NCBI GenBank assembly: GCA_039809495.1
Contig: JBDHVC010000023.1
Location: forward strand, 1-64,000
DNA length: 64,000 bases
Origin: JAFLCL01 sp039809495
GTDB taxonomy: Bacteria; Myxococcota_A; Polyangia; Polyangiales; Sandaracinaceae
Reading direction: 5' to 3'
In this document: one piece after another, positions 50,907 through 64,000 of the stretch
Layout: each line of letters starts with the position of its first letter
Numbering within the stretch: position 1 is the stretch's first letter
Translations under genes and position numbers: made by a program
The notes under the pieces: model-generated
What the model was told of the DNA's origin: nothing
The model's database searches: none
What the model saw: only the letters and a program-made list of their open reading frames with translations

Positions 50907-53039
50907 TCAGAGATCGGCGGCCGTGCAGACCTGGTTGCGCCCGCGATGCTTCGCGACGTAGAGCGCCTTGTCGGTCGTCTCGAAGAGGCCGCTCGCGCTC
51001 GACGCGTCGCCAGGGAAGGTGGCGACGCCGAGCGACGCGGCGACGCGGAGCTTGCCGAGCTCGGTCTGAAAGACGGTCTTGGCGAGCTCCTCGCGCACGC
51101 GCTCGGCGAGCAGCACGGCGCCGTCGGTGTCGGTCTCCTCGCAGAGCACGCAGAATTCCTCGCCGCCGAAGCGCGCGACGAGGTCGGTCTCGCGCTTGAC
51201 CCGGATGAGGATCGCGCCGAGCTCCTTGATGACCACGTCACCCGTCGCGTGCCCGTACGTGTCGTTCACGTTCTTGAAGTGGTCGATGTCCGTGACGATC
51301 AGCGAGAGCTTCTTCTGGAAGCGCTGTGCGGAGCGGATCTTCGCGTCGAGCGCCTCGAGGAAGGTGCGCTTGTTGAGGCAGCCCGTCAGGCCGTCGGTCG
51401 TCGCGAGCTCCTCGAGCCGCTTGACCGCGCGCGCGTTGGAGACCGCGATCGCGAGCTGGTTCGCGAGCGTCTCGAGGCTCGCGCGCGCGGTCTCCCCGAA
51501 CGCGTGGGCGCGCTCGGCGCCGACGACGAGCGTCCCGATCACGTCCTCGCGGACGACGAGCGGGACGACGAGCGCGGAGCGCATGGGAGGCAGCGCGGCG
51601 CGGGAGGTGAAGAGCACCTGCTTCGGGTCGAGCTCGCCGCGATAGGGGAGATAGTGCTTGTTCTTCACCACCATCGCCGTGAGCGAGTGGTTGTCCTTGA
51701 AGGTGAGCCCCGAGAGCACCTCGGCGCCGCGCCCACGCGCGATCCGCACCGCGTGCTGGCGCGCCTCGGCGTCGAAGGAGGTGATCACCGCGAGATCGAA
51801 GCGCGCCAGCGCCGCCGCCGCCTCGAGCCCGGCGTCGAGGACCTCGTCCTCCGTGAGCGCGGCGCCGAGCGCCCGCGAGGCCTTGAAGAGCTGCGCCTGC
51901 TCGCGCTTGCTGCGCTCGAGCTGCACGAAGACGCGCTCGTTCTGGATGCCGCGCAGCACCTGGCCGACCGCGCTCTTCAGGATCTCCTCTTCGCGCGCGG
52001 TGAAGGGCCGGGCGTCGAGCCGATCGGCGCAGAGCGCGCCGCGCAGCTGCCCCTCCTCGACGACGGGTACGCCGAGGAAGACGCGGACTTGTGAGCTCGC
52101 CTCGCGGTAGTAGCAGAGCCCGCGGTAGCCAGGCTTGAGGTTCTCGAGGTTCATCACCACGCCGCGCGTCGCGATCGCGCCGACGGCGCCTGCGCCGAGG
52201 TCGAAGGGGCCCTCCTCGACCTCGTCGGAGTCGGTCGCCATCTCGATGATGCGCAGGCGGCCGTCCTCTCCGACGAAGAGCAGGATGCAGGTGTGGAGCT
52301 CGAGCGTCCTCTTCAAGAGATCGAGGACGTGGAAGAGCGAGTCGCGCACCTCGTCGACCGAGCTGCGGACGAGCTTCTCCCCCGACGCCTCCTCCGCGTC
52401 GGGGCGCGGCGCGCCGACGAGCCGGAAGAGCCGGACGTCGGCCTCCACCCGCGCGCGCTCCTCGTCGCGCTCCTTCTCCGATCGCTCTCGGACGCGCGCG
52501 AGCTCGACGCGGGTGAAGACGAGGTTCAGGCCGCCGAAGAAGGCGATGAACGCCGCGTGGAAGCCGACGCGCGAGCCGGCGACGGCGGGCTCGGTGAGCA
52601 CCCAGACGAGCAGCTCGTAGGCGAGCGTCGCGAGGATGAGGAGCGCGCCGACGGGCGGCGTCGCGAAGACCGCGACGAACGCGACGAGCACGTAGACGAG
52701 CGCGTGGACCGGACCGTCGAGCCCGCCCATCGCCTGCACGAGCGCGTGGATCCCCGCGAGGAACGTGAGACCCAGCTCGAATTCGAGCGTGAGCCGCTCT
52801 CGCCGCAGGAGCCCGCTCGCCGCGATGGGCGTGAGCGTCGAGAGGGTGAGCAGGCGATAGACGATCCACCCGGCCCACGCGGCGAAGACGATCGCGTGCT
52901 CGACGCCGAGCTCGAGGATCGACGACGCGCGAAAGACCCCGAGCAGCGGCACCACCGCGAAGACGGCCGCGACGAGGAGCCCGAAGGAGCTGCGAGCGGC
53001 TCTGCGGGCCGAGAGCGCGGCGTGAACCAGCGACGCCAT
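50907..53039 (-). CDS. Membrane diguanylate cyclase with two GAF domains
   Basis: A 710-residue protein. The N-terminal 190 residues hold about five membrane helices (LLVAAVFAVVPLLGVF, AIVFAAWAGWIVYRLL, LVYVLVAFVAVFATPPVGAL and others). A coiled linker leads to two GAF domains (about 225-370 and 395-535). The C-terminal GGDEF domain (about 545-705) has the active motif RFGGEEF and an intact product-inhibition site RETD five residues before it, so it should make c-di-GMP with feedback control. No EAL domain is fused to it. It is monocistronic and divergent from the secreted protein at 53131. Confidence 0.93.
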   Translation of the reverse strand: MASLVHAALSARRAARSSFGLLVAAVFAVVPLLGVFRASSILELGVEHAIVFAAWAGWIVYRLLTLSTLTPIAASGLLRRERLTLEFELGLTFLAGIHALVQAMGGLDGPVHALVYVLVAFVAVFATPPVGALLILATLAYELLVWVLTEPAVAGSRVGFHAAFIAFFGGLNLVFTRVELARVRERSEKERDEERARVEADVRLFRLVGAPRPDAEEASGEKLVRSSVDEVRDSLFHVLDLLKRTLELHTCILLFVGEDGRLRIIEMATDSDEVEEGPFDLGAGAVGAIATRGVVMNLENLKPGYRGLCYYREASSQVRVFLGVPVVEEGQLRGALCADRLDARPFTAREEEILKSAVGQVLRGIQNERVFVQLERSKREQAQLFKASRALGAALTEDEVLDAGLEAAAALARFDLAVITSFDAEARQHAVRIARGRGAEVLSGLTFKDNHSLTAMVVKNKHYLPYRGELDPKQVLFTSRAALPPMRSALVVPLVVREDVIGTLVVGAERAHAFGETARASLETLANQLAIAVSNARAVKRLEELATTDGLTGCLNKRTFLEALDAKIRSAQRFQKKLSLIVTDIDHFKNVNDTYGHATGDVVIKELGAILIRVKRETDLVARFGGEEFCVLCEETDTDGAVLLAERVREELAKTVFQTELGKLRVAASLGVATFPGDASSASGLFETTDKALYVAKHRGRNQVCTAADL

Positions 53040-53130
53040 GAGGGCTCCGAGCTAGCGGGAGTCGCCTCGCGTCGTCAACAAATCGGCGCCCGCGCGCCGC
53101 GCGAAGACGACGCTCGCGTATAGTCCGCGC

Positions 53131-54297
53131 ATGCAGAGGCGCGCGAGCCGGCGACGAGGCCTGGGCGGGAGCCCACGAGGCGGGCCGTGGCCCCTCGGCG
53201 CGGCGACGCTGGCGCTCCTCGGCGCAGCGGCGCTCGTGGCGACCGCGCCGGCGCCTGCGCGCGCGCAGGCGGGCCGGCTGAGCGCCACATCGCTCGGGCC
53301 GGGGGCGAGCCCCGAGATGCTCCGCGCGAGCGCCCGCGTCGGGGCGCTGCGCGCGGTGCCGAGCGTGGACGCCGAGGTCGTCGACGAGCGGCTCGAGGCC
53401 GACTGCCGACCGAGCGGGAGCGGCGTCGAGTGCGAGGTCCGCGCGCGCTGGACCCTCCTCTCCGAGACGGATCGGGTCGTGCGGCTCTACGCGAGCGCGG
53501 AGGGCACCACGCGGCAGCGCCTGCAGGCGGGCGAGGCGAGCTCGGACGCCCCCGGGAGCGATCCGATCACCGCGGGGCTCCGAGCCGGCGAGCCGCTCGA
53601 GGTCACGCTCGAGGCGATCGTGCGGATAGGCGAGCGCACGCGCTCGAACGACGCGATCGACGGACGCCACCTCCTCATGGCGACCTCGCGCGGCGGCGGC
53701 GCCCCCACGATCGTGTTCACGCGGGCGCTCGCGCGCACCTTCGCGCGGGTCCCAGCCACGCTCACGGCGCAGGTGGGCGCGGCGTCCCAGAGGCTCCGCG
53801 CGCGCGCGCTCGGCGTCGAGCTCGGGGCGCGCCCGACGACGATCGACGCGGAGCGCCTCGGCGAGCGCGCGAGCTTCGCCGTCGAGCTCGAGCGGACGGA
53901 CGTGGGTGAGGTGATCCTCCGCAACGGTGGCCCGCTCATCGGCCTCGGCGCGACGATCGAGGGGCGCTTCCGCGGCCGCCTCGGCTACGAGCTCGGGCTC
54001 GGCGAGCTCGTCCTCGTCGGGGTCGCGCTCGACACGGACTTCGCCGAGCTCGTCACCGTGGGCGCCGTCGTCGAGGTCGCCGCGCCCTACTCGCTCCTGC
54101 CGCTCTCACCCGGCGTGGGCGCGGGCTTCGCGTACCGCGTCCGGGTCGGTGGCGACCCGACGCGCCCCGCGCAGTCCGGGGGACTGCGGCTCGAGGCGAC
54201 GCTCGCCCTGCCGGTGATCGGCGTGGTCGGCTCCTTCGACTACTTCCCGGACGACGGCGCGTTCACCGCGTCGGTCCTCGGCCGCCTCTCGATCTGA
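53131..54297 (+). CDS. Secreted protein of unknown function
   Basis: A 388-residue protein with a basic N-terminus and signal peptide (ATLALLGAAALVATAPAPARA). The mature part is beta-rich: VECEVRARWTLLSETDRVV, LVGVALDTDFAELVTVGAV, LRLEATLALPVIGVVGSFD. The C-terminal third alternates like an outer-membrane or lipid-binding barrel and ends GRLSI. Two Cys (DCRPSGSGVECE) may form a disulphide. No family is recognised. Its end converges with the transglycosylase gene. Confidence 0.7.
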   Translation: MQRRASRRRGLGGSPRGGPWPLGAATLALLGAAALVATAPAPARAQAGRLSATSLGPGASPEMLRASARVGALRAVPSVDAEVVDERLEADCRPSGSGVECEVRARWTLLSETDRVVRLYASAEGTTRQRLQAGEASSDAPGSDPITAGLRAGEPLEVTLEAIVRIGERTRSNDAIDGRHLLMATSRGGGAPTIVFTRALARTFARVPATLTAQVGAASQRLRARALGVELGARPTTIDAERLGERASFAVELERTDVGEVILRNGGPLIGLGATIEGRFRGRLGYELGLGELVLVGVALDTDFAELVTVGAVVEVAAPYSLLPLSPGVGAGFAYRVRVGGDPTRPAQSGGLRLEATLALPVIGVVGSFDYFPDDGAFTASVLGRLSI

Positions 54298-54323
54298 TCG
54301 ATCTGATGGAGCGGAGCGGGCCG

Positions 54324-56612
54324 TCACTCGCTCCAGCCCTCCCACCCCTCGGGGGACCCGTCGTCCTCGCGCGCGCGGGTCGCGTCGTCGTCCCCCGGCG
54401 CGTCGGGCGAGAAGGCCTCACCCGGGGCGCGGAGGCCCTCGATCGGGAGCGGCGCCCAGCTCCCAGCGGTCACCTCGGGGCCGACGCGCTCCCCGGCGCG
54501 GGAGAACGCGAAGCGCTCGAGCTCCGCGCGCGCGGCCTCGGCCGCGTCCGCGTCGATCCGCCCGCGCTGCTCGAGCAGCCCGACGAACGACGCGAGGCGC
54601 CGGCGGAAGGACGGCGAGATCGAGCCGCGCTCCCACTGCTCGTGGAAGCTCGGCGGGTTCGGCAAGATCATCGCGAGGTAGGCCGCCTCGGCGGCGCTCA
54701 GATCCGCCGGATCCCGCCCGAAGTAGTGCTGCGCCGCGCTCCGGATGCCGTAGATGGAGGGGCCGTACTCGATCACGTTGAGGTAGAGTTCGAGGATCTG
54801 GGTCTTGTTCCACGAGCGCTCGATCCACCACGTGAGGAGCACCTCCTGGATCTTGCGAGCGAGCGTCTTCTCGCGCCGCAGAAAGACGTTCTTCACGAGC
54901 TGCATCGTGATCGTCGAGGCGCCGAGCACGTAGCGCCGCTCGCGTAGGTTGCGGATGAGCGCGTCGCGGATCGCCCACGGCGCGAAGCCACGGTGGGTCA
55001 AGAAGCTCGCGTCCTCGTGCGCGAGGACGGCGTGGACGAGGAAGGGCGAGATCGCGTCGATCGACGACCACGCGTCCGTGCCGGGCCCCGTCACCATCGA
55101 GAAGAGGCTGCCGTCGGGCTCGAGCACCTCGTGACGAAAGGGCTGGCGAAAGCGGTCGAGGTCGGCCAGGGCGGGCGTCGCGACGAAGCGACACCGGTCG
55201 TCGATCGAGAAGCGCAGCGCCGTGTCGTCGAGGCGCGCCGAGTCGACGGAGAGCGTGACGCTCGCGCCGAGCCTGCCATCGAGGTGGAGCTCCTCGAGCC
55301 CCTGGAGCAGGCCCGCGGGGATCGCGTGGACCGCGTCCTCGCAGGGCCCGTCGACGAGCCGCGCGGAGAGGTCGATCGCGAAGCGCTCCTCCGAGAGGAG
55401 CGCGCGCCCCGACAGCGTCGCCTGGGCTCGCCCCATCCGCAGGATCCCCCGATCGAGCGTGAGGACGTGCTCGCTCCGCTCGTAGGCGCCGCGCCCCTCG
55501 AGCGAGAAGGCGATGCCGTCGACCGGCGCGCTCGCGATCCTCGGGCTCTCGAGCCCGAGCCCCGTGACGTTCACGCGGCCATCGAAGTCGACGCGAGCGG
55601 CCTCGGTGCGCACCGAGAGCGCGGCCGACACGCGCGCGTCCGCCCGGGGATCGAGGGGCAGGGGCGGGAGGAACGGCGTGATCACGCCGAGCGGCACGTT
55701 CTCGAGCTCGACCGGCCCGTCCGCCTCGCCCCCCTCGGCGTCGATGCGGAGGTTCCAGCGGAGGACGCCCGCGCCGCGGGGCTCACCGCTCCCGACCGTG
55801 CGCAGGCGCGAGCCCGCGATCCGCGCGAGCTCGATCTCGAGCCCCGTGAGAGCCGCCCCGTCGGCGTCGTGGACCGCGCCGTGCGTGACGCGGACGCGCG
55901 CGCCCTCCGCGAGCAGCTCCCAGACGTGGCGATGAGCGCCGCCGCGGGCGTCCGCCGGGCGCGAGGAGGATCTCCCCAACCAGGCGCGGACGGTCTCCTC
56001 GAGCGCGTCGCCCCCGTTGGGCTCGACCACGAGCTCGTCGAGCGTTGCGTCGAGGACGACGCGCGCGTCGAGATCGAGCGTCGCCTCGATCGAGGCCGAC
56101 CGCAGCTGCGGATGGAGCCGCTCCGAGGTCGCGACCCGTCGCGCCTCGAGCGTGAGCCGCGCGCCGCCCACGAGACGCAGCGAGAGCGTCGCCTCCGCGA
56201 TCGGTCCCGCCTCGTCCGCGATGGAGACGTCGACATCGTCGAGCGCGACGTCGGGCCGCCGCCGCGCGAGCCCCTCACCGCGCCCCTCGCCGCGCGCCAC
56301 CCGCTCGGGTCGGCTGGTCAGCGCGACGCGCCCGCCACGGGCACGGATCGCCGAGACCGATCGCCCTATCCAGCTCACGTCGAGCTCGACCCGGTCGAGC
56401 TCCGCCGCGCCGTACGAGCACTGAGCGTGCACCCCGACCAGCTCGATCGTCCGAAGGCCGAGGTCGAGCCCGTCGATCGTCACCTCGCAGCCGCTCCGCT
56501 CGACGAGCAGCTCCTCCACGCGCGATCGCGCGTAGCGAGGTCCGAGGAGCGCCGCGACGGCGGCGACCCCGACGAGCGCCACCGCGCCCGCGATGAAGAG
56601 ACGTCTCTTCAT
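54324..56612 (-). CDS. Peptidoglycan glycosyltransferase (GT51) with long AsmA-like N-terminal region
   Basis: About 762 residues. An N-terminal membrane anchor (RRLFIAGAVALVGVAAVAALL) is followed by about 480 residues of beta-rich AsmA/DUF3971-like sequence (EVTIDGLDLGLRTIELVGVH, ARVDFDGRVNVTGLGLESP, LDGRLGASVTLSVDSARL). The GT51 domain (about 530-710) is complete: LAHEDASFLTHRG with the catalytic Glu, GASTITMQLVKNVFL, KIQEVLLTWWIE, LELYLNVIEYGPSIYGIR and SAAEAAYLAMILPNP. There is no penicillin-binding transpeptidase domain. It should polymerise lipid II at the outer face of the inner membrane. ATG 56612 has GAGGAG at good distance. Monofunctional GT51 enzymes are normally about 230 residues, so the N-terminal region is the notable part. 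Confidence 0.88.
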   Translation of the reverse strand: MKRRLFIAGAVALVGVAAVAALLGPRYARSRVEELLVERSGCEVTIDGLDLGLRTIELVGVHAQCSYGAAELDRVELDVSWIGRSVSAIRARGGRVALTSRPERVARGEGRGEGLARRRPDVALDDVDVSIADEAGPIAEATLSLRLVGGARLTLEARRVATSERLHPQLRSASIEATLDLDARVVLDATLDELVVEPNGGDALEETVRAWLGRSSSRPADARGGAHRHVWELLAEGARVRVTHGAVHDADGAALTGLEIELARIAGSRLRTVGSGEPRGAGVLRWNLRIDAEGGEADGPVELENVPLGVITPFLPPLPLDPRADARVSAALSVRTEAARVDFDGRVNVTGLGLESPRIASAPVDGIAFSLEGRGAYERSEHVLTLDRGILRMGRAQATLSGRALLSEERFAIDLSARLVDGPCEDAVHAIPAGLLQGLEELHLDGRLGASVTLSVDSARLDDTALRFSIDDRCRFVATPALADLDRFRQPFRHEVLEPDGSLFSMVTGPGTDAWSSIDAISPFLVHAVLAHEDASFLTHRGFAPWAIRDALIRNLRERRYVLGASTITMQLVKNVFLRREKTLARKIQEVLLTWWIERSWNKTQILELYLNVIEYGPSIYGIRSAAQHYFGRDPADLSAAEAAYLAMILPNPPSFHEQWERGSISPSFRRRLASFVGLLEQRGRIDADAAEAARAELERFAFSRAGERVGPEVTAGSWAPLPIEGLRAPGEAFSPDAPGDDDATRAREDDGSPEGWEGWSE

Positions 56613-56703
56613 GGGCTCTCCTCGAGCGCTCCTTTGGCGCAACCGGCGAGCGACGACAAGCAGGCCGCGCGGCGCGCGGACCGCGGCGCGGCGACGAAGA
56701 CGG

Positions 56704-56743
56704 AAAAAAAGAGACCCCGTCTCCCTTGTGAGGAGACGGGGTC
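56704..56743 (-). terminator. Intrinsic terminator of the rRNA operon
   Basis: A perfect 12-bp stem (56713-56724 with 56732-56743) closes a 7-base loop. On the minus strand it is followed by seven T residues (the A-run at 56704-56710). It lies just downstream of 5S rRNA. Confidence 0.95.
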
Positions 56744-56752
56744 GAAGTAGAC

Positions 56753-56867
56753 CCGGCGGCGACCTACTCTCCCACTCACCTACGCGAGCAGTACCATCGG
56801 CTCTGGAGGGCTTGACTTCCGAGTTCGGGATGGGATCGGGTATGACCCCTCCGACGTTGCCACCGGA
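56753..56867 (-). rRNA. rrf: 5S ribosomal RNA
   Basis: About 115 bases with the conserved core (CCGATCCCATCCCGAACTCG read on the minus strand) and complementary ends (TCCGGTGGC and the GCCGCCGGG end). The ends are set by eye and may be off by a few bases. Confidence 0.93.
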
Positions 56868-57007
56868 AAAAATGGAAGTGTGTCACTCGACCAACGGCGG
56901 TCGAGAGCGGCGACCTCCGACGATCTCGGAGACGCTCTTACTCCCAACCTTGAGCTCGAACCTGGCCTCGCGCGAAGCGAGGCGCATCGACGTTTGCCTT
57001 AGAGATA
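56868..57007 (-). other. 23S-5S spacer (about 140 bp)
   Basis: Transcribed spacer of the rRNA operon. It contains no tRNA and no protein-coding signal. Confidence 0.7.
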
Positions 57008-59965
<2,958 letters not shown>

Positions 59966-60158
59966 GTATATCCCTAAGGCACGCGTCGTGACTCGAGCTC
60001 AAGGTTGGTGACAAGAGACGTCACCACCTTCACTCGTCGCCATTGACGATTGAATCACACTTCCTCTATTCAGTTTTCAATGAGAGCGGCTGGTCAGCCG
60101 CTCGTCGATGGACGCGACCGAGGTCACGGGCATCGACGAGCTGCTCACGGCGCTGGGA
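59966..60158 (-). other. tRNA-Ala to 23S spacer
   Basis: Transcribed spacer. It contains TTGAAAACTGAAT (minus strand, near 60072-60088), a motif that also precedes 16S, and probably serves pre-23S processing or antitermination. Confidence 0.5.
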
Positions 60159-60231
60159 TGGAGCTGATCGGGATCGAACCGACGACCCCCGGCTTGCAAA
60201 GCCGGTGCTCTCCCAGCTGAGCTACAGCCCC
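60159..60231 (-). tRNA. tRNA-Ala (anticodon TGC)
   Basis: 73 bases with a 7-bp acceptor stem (GGGGCTG with CAGCTCC, one G-U pair), discriminator A, anticodon loop TTTGCAA and T-loop GTTCGATCC. CCA is not encoded. It is located in the 16S-23S spacer. Confidence 0.96.
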
Positions 60232-60256
60232 TCACCGCTACCGCGGCGGTGACGAG

Positions 60257-62020
<1,764 letters not shown>

Positions 62021-62192
62021 TTTTTCGGTGAGCCACCGAGGTGGCCACCTAACTGTCGAGCGCTCCTGAGCTTCGTCGAAGCCATCTCCGAGGAGACGAC
62101 TCCGTAGAGCTCGTTGCTCGCAATCACTCCCTCGACCTCGCGGCCTCGGGAGGTTCCACTCAGTGGATGGTCCGAAGACCATCGACGTGTGG

Positions 62193-62235
62193 ACCCGTGA
62201 TTACGCACTCTCCGATTCAGTTTTCAAGGACCGAC
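62193..62235 (-). other. 16S leader processing-stem arm
   Basis: On the minus strand this reads TTGAAAACTGAATCGGAGAG followed by GCGTAATCACGGG. It is the inverted complement of the 16S trailer near 60380-60420, with a few mismatches and a 1-2 base gap. Confidence 0.7.
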
Positions 62236-62256
62236 GCGCTCTGCGCTGGACTGGCC

Positions 62257-62285
62257 AGCCTAGCAGAGGCCGTAGCTCGCGTCAA
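62257..62285 (-). promoter_or_regulatory. rRNA promoter P3 (nearest to 16S)
   Basis: On the minus strand: -35 TTGACG (62280-62285), 17-base spacer, -10 TAGGCT (62257-62262), about 230 bases before 16S. Confidence 0.55.
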
Positions 62286-62328
62286 GGGCGGGAGGCTGTG
62301 ACCTCGCGTCGTCGGCGCGCTTCGCTGT

Positions 62329-62370
62329 CTCGACCCGAGGGGCGAGGCCGGCTCGACCCGAGGGGCGAGG
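62329..62370. repeat. 19-bp direct repeat in the rRNA upstream region
   Basis: ctcgacccgaggggcgagg occurs at 62329-62347 and again at 62352-62370. It falls between candidate promoters P3 and P2. Confidence 0.9.
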
Positions 62371-62399
62371 GACCTGGTGTGGTCCGCGAAGGGAGGCGC

Positions 62400-62427
62400 T
62401 TTCTACTCGACCCACGCTGGGAGTCAA
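62400..62427 (-). promoter_or_regulatory. rRNA promoter P2
   Basis: On the minus strand: -35 TTGACT (62422-62427), 16-base spacer, -10 TAGAAA (62400-62405). Confidence 0.5.
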
Positions 62428-62492
62428 GAAGTTTCTTTCGCCTCGTCGTCTTTTTTTTCAAGCCGAGGGGTGGGAGCCCGTCGGGGAGGCGC

Positions 62493-62520
62493 GATCTAGC
62501 ACCCTGCTCGGGGCTGTCAA
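62493..62520 (-). promoter_or_regulatory. rRNA promoter P1 (distal)
   Basis: On the minus strand: consensus -35 TTGACA (62515-62520), 16-base spacer, -10-like TAGATC (62493-62498). It lies just beyond the end of the astA gene. Confidence 0.5.
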
Positions 62521-62581
62521 ATGCGATCCGTCGAATTCGTCGGCGGCGATGGATTGGGCGGAATTCGTGGGGATCGCGGCG

Positions 62582-63622
62582 TCAGGGCAGGTGGAGCGTG
62601 GAGAGCTCGCTCCCCTCGGCGACGGCGAGGGCGTCGAGGGCGGCGGGCGCGATCCAGGCGGCGCCGTCGCGAAATTCCGTGGGGACGGCCAGCGCGCGGA
62701 AGTGCGGCGCGCTCGGCAGGTCGGCGACGACGAGGGCGCGGGGCGTGCCCGGGCGTGGCGCCCCGGCGCGGACGGGCCAGCGCTCGATGGCGCGCACGAG
62801 CGAGACGTCGTCGAGCCTGGCGACGAAGTGCGGGCCGCCGTCGAAGGGATCGATCCGGTGCCAGTTGCGGAAGCCGATGCGGCCGAGGAGCTTCTCGACG
62901 CCCTTCGTCTCCGGCCCGACCGTGCCGACCACGGCCTGCGCCTCGCGCGGGAGGAGCGAGACGTAGATCGGCGCGGTCGGGAAGAGCGACGTCACGAACT
63001 CCTTGTCCTTCTTCGTGAGGAGGTTCGCCTCCTGGTAGGAGAGCCCGGTGAGCGGGCGACCGAGCGCGTCCCAGAGGGGCGAGGAGCCGTCGGGCGCGAG
63101 CGGGGGCATCAGCTCGGCGAGGACCTCGTCGCGGAACGCCGCGCGGTGCGTCGCCATGAAGACGAAGCGCACGTACGAGATGAGCATCCCGAGCTTCTCG
63201 GGCACGCGCCGGTAGTCGGGGTGCACGACGAGCCCGCCGATCTCGCTCGGCCCATCGAAGCTCTGCCCGAGCGCGAGCACGCGGTGCTTGAAGAGGCGAT
63301 CGAGGTAGGCGCTGTAGCGCTCCTCGACGCGGACCTCGCTGTAGATGTAGGGCGCGCCGGGGCGCCCGAGCTGGCCGATGATGAGCGAGGTTCCGACGGC
63401 GCGGCCGAGCTCGCGGTCGTGGACGAGGAAGATGTACTCGCGCGAGCGGGGATCCTCGATGTCGCCTCGGAACGAGCGCTCGGAGACGGTGAGGTTGCGG
63501 CGGAGCGCCTCGCGGTCGTGGGGCAGGTTCACCGAATTCAAGAAGCGCGAGAGGTCGAAGAGGAGATCTTCGTCGGCGGTGGTGGCGGCCCGGATCTCGT
63601 AGCGAGGAGCTTCGTGGAGCAC
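62582..63622 (-). CDS. astA: Arginine N-succinyltransferase
   Basis: A 346-residue GNAT-like enzyme, the usual length for AstA. It transfers succinyl from succinyl-CoA to arginine, the first step of the AST arginine-degradation route. Recognisable blocks are ATTADEDLLFDLSRFLNS, IGGLVVHPDYRRVPEKLGML, FRDEVLAELMPPLAPDG, SPLWDALGRP, YVSLLPREAQAVVGTVG and IDPFDGGPHF. The start is GTG 63622. It lies 2 bases after the dtd stop, so the two are co-transcribed. The other ast genes are not in the window. Confidence 0.9.
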   Translation of the reverse strand: MLHEAPRYEIRAATTADEDLLFDLSRFLNSVNLPHDREALRRNLTVSERSFRGDIEDPRSREYIFLVHDRELGRAVGTSLIIGQLGRPGAPYIYSEVRVEERYSAYLDRLFKHRVLALGQSFDGPSEIGGLVVHPDYRRVPEKLGMLISYVRFVFMATHRAAFRDEVLAELMPPLAPDGSSPLWDALGRPLTGLSYQEANLLTKKDKEFVTSLFPTAPIYVSLLPREAQAVVGTVGPETKGVEKLLGRIGFRNWHRIDPFDGGPHFVARLDDVSLVRAIERWPVRAGAPRPGTPRALVVADLPSAPHFRALAVPTEFRDGAAWIAPAALDALAVAEGSELSTLHLP

Positions 63623-63624
63623 GT

Positions 63625-64000
63625 TCAGAAGACCTTTCGGCTGTCGATGAGGATGGTGACGGGGCCCTCGACCTGGGCCTCGACGAGCATGGAGGCGCGG
63701 AAGCGCCCGGTCGCGACGCGCGCGCCGAGCGCCTCGACCGCGCCCGTGAGCTCGTCGAAGAGAGAGAGCGCGCGCTCGGGCGCCTCGGCGTCGTCGAAGG
63801 AGGGCCGCCGGCCGCGACGGACGTCGCCGAGGAGCGTGAATTGCGGGACGAGCAGCACCTCGCCGCCCACCTCGAGCACCGAGTGGGTCATGCGGTCGGC
63901 CGCGTCGGTGAAGATGCGGAGGCCGACGAGCTTGTTCGCGGCGTAGGCGACGTCGTCCGCGCCGTCGCCGCGCATCGCGCCGACGTAGGCGAGCAGCCCG
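63625..64000 (-). CDS. dtd: D-aminoacyl-tRNA deacylase; 5' end outside window
   Basis: At least 125 C-terminal residues of a family about 145-150 long; the frame stays open to the right edge. The two active-site motifs are visible: VPQFTLLGDVRRGRRPSF (the SQFTLYGD-type motif with Val for Ser) and the cross-subunit Gly-Pro motif VEGPVTILIDS. The enzyme hydrolyses D-amino acids wrongly attached to tRNA. It is first in an operon with astA. Confidence 0.92.
   Translation of the reverse strand, partial: GLLAYVGAMRGDGADDVAYAANKLVGLRIFTDAADRMTHSVLEVGGEVLLVPQFTLLGDVRRGRRPSFDDAEAPERALSLFDELTGAVEALGARVATGRFRASMLVEAQVEGPVTILIDSRKVF

Overview
The window is very GC-rich (about 70 percent by eye) DNA with high third-position GC. 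Several features point to a myxobacterium (Myxococcota, probably a Polyangiales/Sandaracinaceae-type genome): a MYXO-CTERM sorting tail, MopE-like CNGVDDDCDG motifs, several Ser/Thr kinases with myxobacterial architectures, a DUF5939 adenylate cyclase, and many lipoproteins with repeat linkers. The assignment is inference from gene content. The 16S gene is present and would settle it.

Layout. 1-4504 (minus): a PAAR-like/RHS toxin-type protein that runs off the left edge, translationally coupled to a TPR partner. 4875-6751 (plus): a two-gene OLD-like module (SMC/ABC-type ATPase plus DUF4276-like protein). 6796-8013 (minus): an ATP-grasp ligase. 8331-12845 (plus): an RND efflux pair (periplasmic adaptor and HAE1 transporter). 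12921-14671 (plus): a second ATPase/DUF4276-like module sitting directly behind the RND gene. It is followed at 14711-14896 by an internally deleted copy of the RND 3' end, so the module lies between 78-bp perfect direct repeats. 14967-18859: a repeat lipoprotein, small membrane and periplasmic proteins, and a frameshifted beta-propeller-like gene. 18877-24449 (minus): a nucleotide cyclase and the fadI-fadJ beta-oxidation pair. 24645-29830: a MYXO-CTERM beta-helix protein, an AgmX/PglI-like lipoprotein, a repeat protein, a relic of an OleC-like acyl-AMP ligase and a hotdog dehydratase. Partial copies of the fadI leader are scattered through this stretch. 29883-32337 (minus): a kinase/membrane-protein operon preceded by a CRP-like palindrome. 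32575-43655: a Cys-rich repeat lipoprotein, a crotonase, a trypsin-fold pseudoprotease with a barrel-like tail, an old-yellow-enzyme family protein, a giant kinase-ATPase-TPR regulator, a patatin and a YbgC thioesterase. 43722-50864 (plus): a hydrolase coupled to a GCS2-CBS ligase, aspS with a coupled membrane protein, and a carboxylesterase lipoprotein. 50907-56612: a GAF-GGDEF diguanylate cyclase, a secreted protein and an AsmA-like/GT51 transglycosylase. 56700-62520 (minus): a complete rRNA operon (16S-tRNA-Ile-tRNA-Ala-23S-5S) with three tandem promoters and a strong terminator. 62582-64000 (minus): dtd-astA.

The most interesting signals are four. First, two distantly related ATPase + DUF4276-like modules lie 7 kb apart, built the same way (GTGA stop/start overlap); both look like OLD/TOPRIM-style defence modules. 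Second, the repeat-flanked arrangement of the second module predicts its gain or loss by recombination. Third, fadI leader sequence, including the first 16 codons, has been copied to nearby sites and now begins an unrelated lipoprotein. Fourth, an HtrA-like pseudoprotease has lost its His and Ser. Gene functions are assigned from motifs read by eye; no database search was possible.
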